Shown here piece after piece: positions 20,998 through 32,900 of a DNA stretch of 64,000 bases; position 1 is the first letter of the stretch; the number at the start of each line of letters is the position of its first letter. Under the pieces are notes generated by a model. That model searched no databases. It was not told the origin of the DNA and was given only the letters and a program-made list of their open reading frames with translations. A program made the position numbers and the translations under genes. Origin of the DNA: Echinococcus granulosus (taxonomy: Eukaryota; Platyhelminthes; Cestoda; Cyclophyllidea; Taeniidae); assembly GCF_000524195.1 (NCBI RefSeq), contig NW_020170399.1, forward strand, positions 587,564 through 651,563, written 5' to 3'.

Positions 20998-23900
20998 ATG
21001 CCTATTTTACAAAATATCAAGTCATGCGTACGCCGGAAACATGGAGTTACAAGGAGGCCCACGAAAGTCCACTTTAATGTAAAAATTGTTGACGCCTTCA
21101 AATCTGCGAACGTTGCTTCTCAACTAAGGGTACTTTATGACTTTTGCGTATGGTAATCTTCAGGACCTTCTTGTGTATATCGCTCGTGAGGGAGTTGCCG
21201 TTACCGACCTGTTCAGACGCCCAGGAAATATTCAGTCTATCAAAAAGATAGTGTCGGATTTGGAGTCGGGACGACCGATCAACTGGACGGATTACAACTT
21301 TTATACGCTTGCAAACATAGCAAAACGTTTTCTACTTCATATTGAAGGGGGTATACTTGGCGAAGAAGCTGAAGAGGCCTTAATAGAAGCGTTGGACATT
21401 CCCGATATTGACGCCCGCAATGCTCAAATGAAGTCGTAAGTTAACCTTTGATCCCTTGAACGGTGTAGTTTTGTATACCGGTTGTTGATCAATTTTGTAC
21501 TCTCTATTAGGTGGCAAATTTGCTGTGTTTTTCTTATTAAACCATTTTTTATTTAGCATTATCACTTCGCAGCCAAAAATGGTTCAGCAGCTGCTAACTT
21601 TGCTTTTTGGAACGTGGTTTCGTATGATTTATCACACCGATGTTAATGCAATGTCTGTTGAAGCTGTAGCAAAGTCCGTAGCTGGGTCTATTTTCCCTAG
21701 CTGTACACATTCGCCTGAAAAGGTATGTTACGTACTCTTTCCTTTGGCTCATAATATTCAATGTCCTCGTTTTATAATCAACCAATTTTTCCCCTGTTAT
21801 GGTTTGTCCTCTTTTGCAATTGTGTTATACCCCCTTAAGAACAGTTTAAGATGGAAATTGAGTCTTCGAATGTTGAGTTTTACTTCAGTAAGCACAAACT
21901 TCATACGCTCGTCTTGGTTCTGCCTGAGCGGTCAACTGTTGACTGACTTTCCAATCCTCGATTAATTGTCTTTGCGTAGTATATAATCGGTATGGCTTTA
22001 TTTGTCCTATCCAGTCGTTTTTTTTTTGCTGCTTAGGTTGAAAAGGCATCAAAAGTCATGGAGGTTCTTATTGTGGGCTTTGCCTCAACGGAACTCTTTG
22101 GACGCGAGTTAATTGAATACTTCACCCGCGAGACCAACACGAGCATTTCACGGGTGGAAAAGTTCAAGTACGAGTTTCGATTTCCAAAGAACATCCCAAG
22201 TAAGTTACTGGAAATCTAGTTGATTTAATCGGGTCACTTCATACCCTTTACGACGCAGAGTAGACGTATTAATTGTTCCAGAACTGGCCTTAGTCACTTT
22301 CTTAATTCAAATAAAGAGAATGTCACGAAATTGATCCTCGTTGATTGATATGCATCCTTTCCCACCCTGACAGAGCCGCGCTCCACTCAGATGTTTCGCC
22401 AAGTGCTGATCGAGGAGAGCAAAAAGCACGGCTTCGACATCCTAAAAGACGGTGCGTTCCCATTCCATCTTCACTGTTACCGACCTCCCTGCCCTTCAGA
22501 CTGCAAATATCTTTATTATTTTACGAGCACGGAAACTAGTCTGTTTAGTGAGCGATGGGCTGTCCTAGCAAATTTCCTCTTCGAAATAAGTGTGCATTTG
22601 TGCTGCGGTTAAGTATCTGGAAGCAATTGTGTCTTGATGTCTCCCACGCCTACTTTGAAGGCGATCACAGCCCCCACCAACGTTAATCAAGTTGACTCTT
22701 TGTGTCATTGCAGAACACTCTCGTTTATCGATCGATGAGTTGATTGATCGTGTCACTAATTAGGTCACTCGGTTTCCCCCCTCCCGCCCCCGCTCCGAGG
22801 TGATGCATTCGATCAAATTGTGACGAATAGGGAAATTTGTTTCATAGAGGAGACCTTTGCGTTCAAACGCCAATCTTCCTGGACTATGTTCATATTTTCT
22901 ATTATTGCTAACCTTGATTGCCTGGGAGGAAAACAGAGGAAACAAACCACAAGAAAAGGCAGGCAATTCGTAAATAACTGTTTAGTTTTACGGTAATATG
23001 TGCCATTGCATGCTAATTAGCCTTTAGTAATCGCTTTGGTCTATTAAATATCCTATTAATGACAATTTTGGAATGCTCTAGTCCCCCTCATGAGAACGGG
23101 AGCGTATACCATTTCGTTTGCGATGTGGGTAGACTTCCGGATCTGTTTACTTTATCGGCGTCGGATACTCTAACTTCCAAGTCTCTGAAAAGATATGTCA
23201 CCAATATGCATTTCTCCATTGTCCACTGGTGCCTCCCATCCCAACAGCTACCCCTTTCACTTTGTCTTGGCGTTACCCTCAATCACTGAGTTCCTGTGTT
23301 AAGCATTTGCGCATTTCCTTCAAAGGCCAGACTAACAATAACGTTGAGCCTACCTTACTGCCTTCACCTGGAAAGTCCCTGATCATGTAACAGTGGATTT
23401 GCGCCGTTCTGAACAGTCCCCCCCCCCCCCACCCTCCTTAAGCTTCAAACCTCTGTGTGACAGGCGCATTTTAGTATTTTGTCCACATAAGTAGCGTGCT
23501 TGACCTAGGCGCGTAATCAGTGTACCAAATTCCCCTCAATGCACAGTGAGGGACATCCTCATTTCCGCACTGACTTGAAGGCTCTCGATGAATCCATGCT
23601 TCTCCACTGCCTTTAGGAAAGACCTTCAATAACAAGAGCTTTGTGGAAAATGGGAAAAATGTAGCGTCCATAATCTTTTCACAACTTGACTGATATTCCA
23701 CGCGTTAACAATAGCAATAGATATCCACACAAAGGTTGTGGGTAATTCTACTTACGAGGAGCTGCTCACACCAAAAATGTGTGTACCCTCGCCAGACCGT
23801 CGGTATTTCGTACAGGCACCTTGTTTTAGTTTATTGAGACTAATCAAGCTCAGAGCTGAGAAACGTGTTTCCATTGTGGTTGCGATTTCTGCGTGGCTAA

Positions 23901-26900
23901 TGGCGTGGCCAGGCCACGCCTATCCGCCGCCTGCTCTGTTCTGCCAAACCACTTTTGTTGCAGTATCCAAGGCTTTCTGCGTCACTTTCTCTGACACGGC
24001 AGAACGAGCAGTTGTTTTCACTCACCTTTTCACGATGCAGGAGGCCGAATTTTTTTTCCAAAAAATCTCATTGCACCTCTGTATAGCACATGAATTTGGC
24101 CCCTCTACGGCCTTAACTCATGAATGCTAGTTTTATTTATAGCAGCAATTTATTTAAGTTTACTTCTTGTGTGATAAAACTCTTCCCTCACCGTTTGTGT
24201 CCTACACTTTCCGCCTTGAAGGTGGATTCGCGCATGAATTAGCAGCAAACGTTGTGTCGCCCCACGGTCCTGTTTTACAAAAGCATGTCTAAACCTGTGA
24301 GGTGGTTACGCTCATGGGTCAATCAAGGTGATGAGAGGGCCAGTATCCTTTTTGGCCTAAGCTTAAACATGATTTTTTTATCGCAAAGTTATACTTCTGT
24401 ATAAGGTGGATTTCTTTGTTTACTGTTACAAGAACTATTCCCGTTTAAGTGTTCCAGTGTCATCTAGCAGACAGATGTGCTGACCTCAGGGTCGAATCGC
24501 AACTGTTGCAAGTAGGAAAACTGTCACTCTCGTGTGATCAACGTATGAAGATGGCTAGGTTGTTGATCAACGAAATTGAGTGGATGTGTTGGTTTCTATG
24601 GGAGGTACATGTGAGGCTGACTGGGTGGCCTAGTTTAAACTGGTGTGTTTTCCCAGCCCGCTCTTAAGGATAAATCCCCCAATGGGTCTATAAATAAACA
24701 CTACTTTCGTGACTGGATAGGATAATTCCCTTAACTGCCCAAAATGAACGTGAAAAAAGGCCCTCTTTGTTTCTGCCTTGTGCGTAGCAATAAAATTGCG
24801 TGCTCGTGCATAGCCAACTGCAACGTTAAGGTGTAAACTTGTGTCTTAGTTACTCAGACTTACAGATTGTGTATACTACGGAAGTGCGGTAGAGATTCGT
24901 CAAGGTGTTGGACGTCCTATTAACACTCAATGCTGGCATTCTTCGGTCGAGCCATGTCATTTTCAAACTGTCAAGGCATATTGAAAGTGATGTCTTTGGT
25001 GTCGTGGCGTCTTCCATTTCTTAGACTTGAAATTTTACACGTAGCAGTGCCTCAAATGCTATTTTAATCACCTTGACTTCTCCCAACCTGTATAAATGTG
25101 ACAATGGAGAGTAATCTTTGCTATCGAATTCGAGAGCTTACATGCCCAGGCACTTAAGTGGTCGAGGTCTCGCACAGTGTTTCATCTGTATGCACACGCA
25201 GAAGTCACGAAGGAGGAGTTCGAGTGCGCTAACCAGCCGATGGCCTTGGACTGGTCCGAACTTCAGGTCTGCCCCACCAGTGCGAACAAAGACTGTGGCG
25301 GTGGTGGTGGTGATACCCTGGGCCGGACCACAGATTCGGTGTTCATTCCTTCTCGGACACATAGTTTACGGGTTCCGTTGGCGACTCTGCAACCCACCAC
25401 TCAGTCCACTCCTGTGCAGTGCCCATTGCCACCCCCACCCCACCACCTCATCGGCGAAAATGGTGTCCGTAAGTCCATCTCTTTACCCCTGCCACGCCAA
25501 TAACGCTATACCGTGACGAGTCAACACTCAAAAACACCCCTGTGTGTCTGAGTCATCTTCCCCTTACAGTTTCATGTTGGCTGCTGTCGGAGGCGTCACA
25601 GGTAGTCATTTCATTGCCACACTCAGAATGTAGACTGCTTAACCGATACCTTTCTTCTGTAATGCGAGTTCACTGTGAGACTCATCCGGGCCATTTGAAA
25701 GTTGTCCCAGACTGTAAAATGTAAATAATCTAAACTGTTATTAGGAATGGGTATTTGGCCCTTCGAACATAAGTACTCCTGTCCTCCTACTGTCTGCACC
25801 AGGCTGTCTTTGTGGGAAGCATTATTTTTTGATTTGTCCGCACTCCATAACAGTAACGTAATCCTGAGTACAGAGCAGGAAAGTGTATCCATCCAGAACA
25901 GTTACGATTCCATGGGATATGTGGTGCTCAGCTTGCCCCAGGATCGCATTGGTAGTGCATTCTTCCTCACAGCATACGTACCACTGTTTGGGTATGAGGT
26001 GCCAGCAGCTGCTTCACACCGGCTCCTCCGGTCATATTTCAAGGGATAATGTATATTTGTGTATTTACTTATGCATCGCTCTTTGACTACTGCTTGCTTG
26101 GCCAGTTGCCGTGTCCTCTAGGTTGGTGGAGGAAATGGGTGTGGAGGGGGGGAGTATTTGAAGGTCCAGAAAAATTGGGCCTAGTGACCGTTCAGTTTGT
26201 CCTCCAAGCGTTCCATTTAGGCTCTAAAAAGCTGTATACAGAGTTTAAGGCGATGCCGTGGCCCACTCCTGTGATAAACACGTGTGCAGCCCCTATCTTG
26301 TCTTCGTATCCTCCGATAATCGTTTTGATTCCTTTTAGGCAGAGGTTGTGAGAACGGAAAATTAGTGATGGTTGTATAATATATGCATAGTCCTACTGCT
26401 TTCCTACGCACTGCCATTACCTTTCTTGTAAGCATCGGAATCTCGTGTTTATTCGAGTTGCAAAGCACTGTCCGAGCTCTGAACGTTTACTCTTGATTGA
26501 TCCAATTTCACGGCACTCATTTTTAGATCAGCATTTGGAAAATCTTGTCACTAATGAGCTGGTACTTTCCTCACCGTTTTACCACCAACAAATGATCGTT
26601 TTCACTGTCGATTTTGGTGGATGCCGCATTCTCAACTTCGTAAGGGTGGCAATAACCGCTTGGTTGCAGGCATAATTAATATAATTTGGACACTCTGGTA
26701 GTGGTCGTCATGTGCAGCCATTTAGATGGATGCAATTAGACGGCCGAATGCGATTGGAGCCGTTCACAAGCCAACTGCACTCCTGAGCTTATGTTTATTC
26801 AACTCATTTTCGTTATGTCGCCTGTCGATCGGATTTCGCGTCCTTGTTGTTATTTTGTAAACACTTTATTCTCATATTCATCCCCGAAGGCCACTGGCTC

Positions 26901-29900
26901 CTTCGTCATTGTCATAAACGATCACCTGTGGTTCACGCATCCATGATTCACAAGTTGAGGTGGAGCCTTGAGTGCATGTGTTTATGAAAGTCGGTAAATT
27001 GTGTGCACTACTTCCCATCTTCGGCATTACCAGTCGAAGGTGTTTATCATTTGTCACACTGCATTATGAATGAGCGAGTTCCCAGAGCACTCCTTCGCTA
27101 TCGTTACTTGCGTCTATTATTTGTTTGGCCTATTCCGGTGTTCGTTCTAGTTCGAAAGTGCTGAACTTTTGCTACTTGCAATGCCAAACACTGTCTGCAT
27201 GTGGTTTAGTAGCCGTCCACTACAGATGGTTGTTCATATCATGAGTAGTGCCACTGTTTGGACAAGCGAACGAATGACGAAACCATTGCATTTTTCACCG
27301 CGCAACGTCGGGATGCATTACTACGACCTGACAGGAGTGGAATCCAAGCCTCGAGACCATGTGTTTCCTACCCGTGACCAGTGTTATTCATGCGACGCTG
27401 TCCATTCGGCTTCCTCGTGTTCCTCCCAAACGCTTAAACCTTGGCTGTTCTTTCTCGCATAGTTGGAGACCGATCTATCGGTTCAGTCTTAGCCCATGAA
27501 AAACTGGTCATCTCATATTTCACTATCAAATTTCGACCATCCTGGATGAGCGTACTTGGTCATCTTCGGGACGCCAAAAGTTTAGAACTGTTGTAGTCTA
27601 CATTATGCCTTGTATTTTTACCTCTGGACAGGCGTAAAAGCTACGAGGCGACCTATGTACCCTTGCATTAGACTGCAACGCTGCAGCCAAGTTAAATGTT
27701 TAGCAAGGTGCTAGAATGATTTACGAGTTTTGCCTGTAAGTTTTAGCGCTTTCGCGAACGACACGGTTGTTTGTTTGTAAGATTTTGATTTGGCTTTTTG
27801 GGAGGCGACCCGTATCCGCAAGCAATCCTTTTATTTTCATTAACCGTATAAAGTGATGATCATGGAACGGCTCAGCCATCGCTTCTTAGATTGTTTTTGT
27901 CACCTTATTTCACCACAGCAGTTGTTGGTTGAGCTGTGCCATTCCCTATGTCTGTAAGAGAACCTTTTTCACAAACTCATTTGCTGCTCACTCCGTCGCC
28001 ATTATCGTCGCGAAAGACCTCATTTCCAAGCTTCCTCAGTCCTAAAAACCATTTCAAAATATCCTACCTCTATAACGAGAATACCCACATTAGATATGCA
28101 TTATACTGGAGTTCTCACATTGTGATGCACCTCTACGAGGTTTAGAGTTATCAGGATTTCCTACACAAACGATACTTTGTGATGTAAGGAATTGTTTAGT
28201 TCCAAGCCAAACTTGGCGTAGGTATGTGGGTATTGCTAGTGTAATTCAGTTGAGCCGGCACCCAGTATGTAGCTTGGGCCCTTAGTCACCTTTGAGATCG
28301 TAATGAGACTCATCAATGTGGCATACGCTGTCGATACAAGGAAGGGATGTAGGGCTAAAAGCCTGGGCAGACCGCCCTAGCACCGAGAATGGAGAAACTG
28401 TGCGATGGTTTTGTGATTTGAACACAGATCTTTTTAATAAAGCAATCTCGTCTTGTGAAGCAGAGAATGGAAGGCTGGACTATCTGGGCCACCACCATGA
28501 CCACATCGACCAGGTCCAACAATACTCCGAGAAGCGTACCTGCATCACCGCCGCTCCCGCCGGCGCTACCGATGTGCATTTGCGCCGACGCGACAGCAGT
28601 GGAATGGCGAAGAGTCTTCAGGGTGCTAGCCAAAGCATATCCGATACCCTTGGACGCAAGTACGACTCTCTCTCCGAAATGGATGACCTCTCTCGTGTAT
28701 GTCCGCCTATTTTTCCCTATCTTAGCTTAATCACTCCCTCTTTGACGGTTCTAAGCTCTTTTTAAAGTCGTCCGTGTTTCAAGTTTCCTTGTCGCAACCA
28801 ACCTCAGCATCGGAGGTATGGAACGGCTTACTTCCCGTCCTTTGACTCACAGTTTGGTATTTGAGTTTCAATGTGAATTTTAGTGCCTCCTAATTTGTTT
28901 CTCTGTGCCTTGAACTTATTCAACTTCTGATGTGTCTCTCTGTGTGACTATTATCACGTCTAACGTCAACGGTACCTCATTTCCATTCATTTGCTCACTT
29001 TACTTTCGCCTCCGCTTACTTTCGTTCCTACTCTCCCTTGAACCTCTCCTGATTGCTTCTAAGCGATGCTTGGATGTGTGTTTACAAACATAACAGGTTT
29101 TTGCTCTTCACACCCAGTCTGTCTCCGCCGTGCCCATAGCTTTGCGTGATTGATAAGCCATGGGCGATGTGCCAACAGACAATGATGAGGCCAAATGTGA
29201 TTTATCACCCTCTGCGTTTTCATCCCAACTCCCTAACTTATCTCCTCGATGTTGAACAGGCCTCACGTAAACTCACCAAGTTGATTTGACGCATTTTTAG
29301 GATGAAAGGGAATCGGAGTTTGCCTTTCAAATGCTCCCTTCCCCCTCCACTGCAAGGTCAGTTGGTTTTGTGCCAATTTTGTTATTAAACACCGCGTCTG
29401 GGCCACCCTTGCGTTGCATTTAGGCTGATGGGCGTGGTTTGTTTGCATTTCAGCTAGCCATGGCCAAATACATCCGACCTGTAATCTACTCCATCGATTT
29501 AACTAACTTTCAATTGAATTTCAAAAATCCAAGATTTCATGGCTGAGATGAAAGTGTTATTCCTTCGATAAGCATTAGTGAATGTTTAATTGTGCTTATC
29601 CTTATGTGGTTTTGTTTATTTAACAATGGGGCTGACTTTGTTTACGGTTCTGTCTCCATGTCATAGAAGGGTTGATACAATAGTTCGGTATCCCAGGGAC
29701 CGAAAACGTCGTTGTCTGTTTATATTTCCTGTTGTCGATCCACTCACTCGCCATATGGTATGAATGGGGTGACAGGACATCTCTCGCCCTCTCTTTCCCT
29801 CTCTCCACGAGTTCGCCCCATCCTTCTGCCTGCTGGTCAATTTTATCCCTCTGTCACTCCTTGTGCTTGGACGTTGCGCTGCTCTTCATCGGGGAGAAGG

Positions 29901-32900
29901 CGGATGCTGGTTAGCTCTTTGTAGAAGTCGGGGGTTCTTGCTCCATGAGGGACCACAACTCGTAAATTAGACAGCTTGCATTTAGGTTGAAAATTGTACA
30001 TCAGTTGTCGCGATTACACTTGCATTGACGTCACGCCAAGCATCGATGGACACATCAAACGTGGCATTATCTGAGCATAGTTATCAATGCCCAGATCCGC
30101 ATCTCCACGCGTGAGGTTTTATTGCTTTAGGTGTCGAAGGCCATGCCAATCTGGCACAAATTAGCAGCATGGTAAATGAGCTGATAACGCTGCGTTGGGG
30201 ATAGGTTAGGGCGTTTTGGATGGCGGCTTCGTTTGGAATATCCTGTTTGATTCATGGGTGCAAAACTGTGCCCTACTTTCCACGTCCACATTAGGTCCGT
30301 AGCACTATGAAATCCAAAATTTGGTGTTGTTTTCGTCTTCATTATCGTGTGTACTTCCATGTGTAGGATGTTAGTCATGTTAGTACCCCTAGACCTTTAT
30401 GTCCATTAAGTGGTTGTAAGCAGGGCGTCTCTGCGTGCAAAGGGCATTCAGAGTGCGTCTGTCATTTTGTTTTGAACGTAATGCGCCTTTGCCTCCCAGG
30501 GTTTGTCCTTTCTGAAAATCCTAATCCTGTTTCATCCGGTTCATTAGATTATCATCTGCCACTTCTGATTAGTCTTCGTCCATCACAACAGGCAAACTAA
30601 TCGTAGTGTGCTCTTGAGGAGGTACTACCCTTTCATTTTCTACGAATTTGCATCCTCGCTTTGAAACTATTATAGTTTTGAAATGACAATATCATCCTGA
30701 TATAATTGGTACAATGTAAAAATAGCGCTGCAGAAATGTCTCAAGCAGGAGGGGCAATTGTTCAGTCCGTTTACTTTCGATCTTTCACCAAGTGACACTA
30801 CTCGTTTGTTTATAATTAAAATGTGATTCTACCACTAGAGATCTTTGACGTACCACTGAAGATGTTCATAATTTACAGTCCCGTCTTCATTCCACTGCAA
30901 CAATCAATCCCTGAATTAGACTTAATAGAGAACGGCACAGACTTCATGAGGTTGTATTTCGGTGCTACTCACACCGGTTGAATACGGTTAAGCTTGACGG
31001 TGGGAACCGATTCTGTGTACGCATGTTCGAATTTGCACCATCTTGAGTTGTTTTATTTGCAGTCCAAAGACCCCGTAACTGCTTTTGTCTTTTCAGTTCA
31101 ATGGCGCCGGTGCGGCAGCGGCCTACGGCTCGTGTTTCAATACCGTGAAGAAGCGGCAGCTGGAACGACTACAGAAGCGCTCTGATTGGTTCCTCAGTCC
31201 TCCAGCGGGTCTTCGCAACTCCGGCATGATGCGTGTCGATCTGCCTCCCGCTTCCGGTGCGTCCACCTCTCCTTCCACTTGTCTTCTCTTTACCCATGTG
31301 CTTTCTGTTCAAGTTGGCCTGTCTAGTGGGTCAAATCTGAGCCAACGTTCTGTAGGATTCATCGTGTTCGGTTGAGAGGCTTTGACCTCTGATCCCTCTG
31401 GTTTATTTGCACTGCTCAAAAGCTGTAATAGCCCTCGTCTGGCATTGCTCGACTCAGCGAAGCTCGCCTGCGCTACCTGTTACCGTGGCAAAGCCATTTT
31501 AATTTTTGTCTGATATGCAAAACAAAAAGTACATCAATGGTTCTCGTTACGCGGCAGTACGCGTTCTAATTTATAATGCAAAATAAGCATATTTTCAACG
31601 CACTCCGTATCGCATTCATTACGCATGATTTTTAAATAAAAAGTACCAATGGTTTGGTGCCTGACTTCGCGATGGGGGCAATGTGTAAGAATGACTGAAT
31701 CCCAGACCACTGGGTATGCAATCTATCGCCGGTTCCTCCGCCATATCTTTTTTCTTGTCCTTTATTGCATTGTACTGCCCTTGAGTAACTCGGTAGCATC
31801 ACGCAAACAAGTAAACTGTACTGTCTTCAAACATACCTTTTATGCTGTTGTTGCCGTTCGCTGCGATTTCAGAATACAAATTCACTGTAACCATTCAGTG
31901 TCGGGCGTGGTTTTCTAAACGCGAGACTTAGTTTATTTCAAGTAGACTGGTGGCGGTGTCTACCGTCACTTTTTATGTATTTCATTCTCAGTGAGTGGAT
32001 TGGGCCTTCTTTCTGTTCCAACTCATGCGTCGAATATGATTCAACGTAATCGCTTTGTCACGGTAGTAGTCGACTCTGTAATGCAAAATCTGGTCTGGTC
32101 GCTTCCTCCAAAATCGTGGTTATTTTCATATGAATAGGAAAGCTGTCATCACTTAGGCTTCCACTGCTTTTCGTTTGTCGAACTAAAGGTCCGCTTTTGA
32201 TTGGGGTGTGAAATTTGTGAGATGCATTGGTGTGTGAGAATGGCGAATTCCATTTTGTGAGCGTTTACTCCTCCACCGGCGAAATCATCGTCGGAGGTCT
32301 AACTTCGTTTGTCAGTTCAGTCATTGAGCAAAAATGAATGAGTGCTGCACTCGCCTGCTGGACCAGTGGTCGGTCGTTTGTGTGCCTTGTGTGTGCTTCG
32401 CACAGAAAGGTTTGCTCGCGTTGCTCATCTGCCACTTTTACCTTCACTATCACCGTACCATTGCAGTTGTCCTTGTTTTTTTGGTGGGATAGAGGTCGTA
32501 CTTTTAGGCGGCCTTTCGGTGTGTGTACAGTGTCTATTTTTAGATGCCCAAACATACTCTTGATTAATTTTGTGGGTAGAGCCCACTTGAGGGAGCTGTC
32601 AGCTCTAGCCACACAGCACTTAATCGACACTTCTTTCGTCTCGGCCGAAATCCATTAACAAGCCCGTCCGATGAGCAGGAACAATCCCGCCAAAAATGTG
32701 TGGATTTCACGAACTATCTGCGGTCTCTCAATCGTCAAAATCTCTACTCAGCATCCTCGACCTATTTTTCTTTCGTGGTTTGAATGTCCCTTCGGAATTG
32801 TGACGCCAATACCTGTGACAGTTTTGCTGTGAAGTGGGAGTCAGCTTCTGCCGCTGCTGCTCAAACAATGAGGCCTTAGACTACTTGTGGATGTGTTGGT

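Noticed and set aside
21137..21163. ATG at 21137 as the RhoGAP start
   Set aside because: These bases are a 34-nt intron (gtactt ... cttcag). Removing it joins an upstream in-frame exon starting at 20998.
25570..25602. Possible micro-exon after ccttacag in RhoGAP intron 6
   Set aside because: It would end in phase 0, while the next supported exon needs phase 1.
32265..32658. Overlapping ORFs of 106 and 121 codons on opposite strands
   Set aside because: Neither resembles a protein family, and both lie within a well-phased RhoGAP intron.
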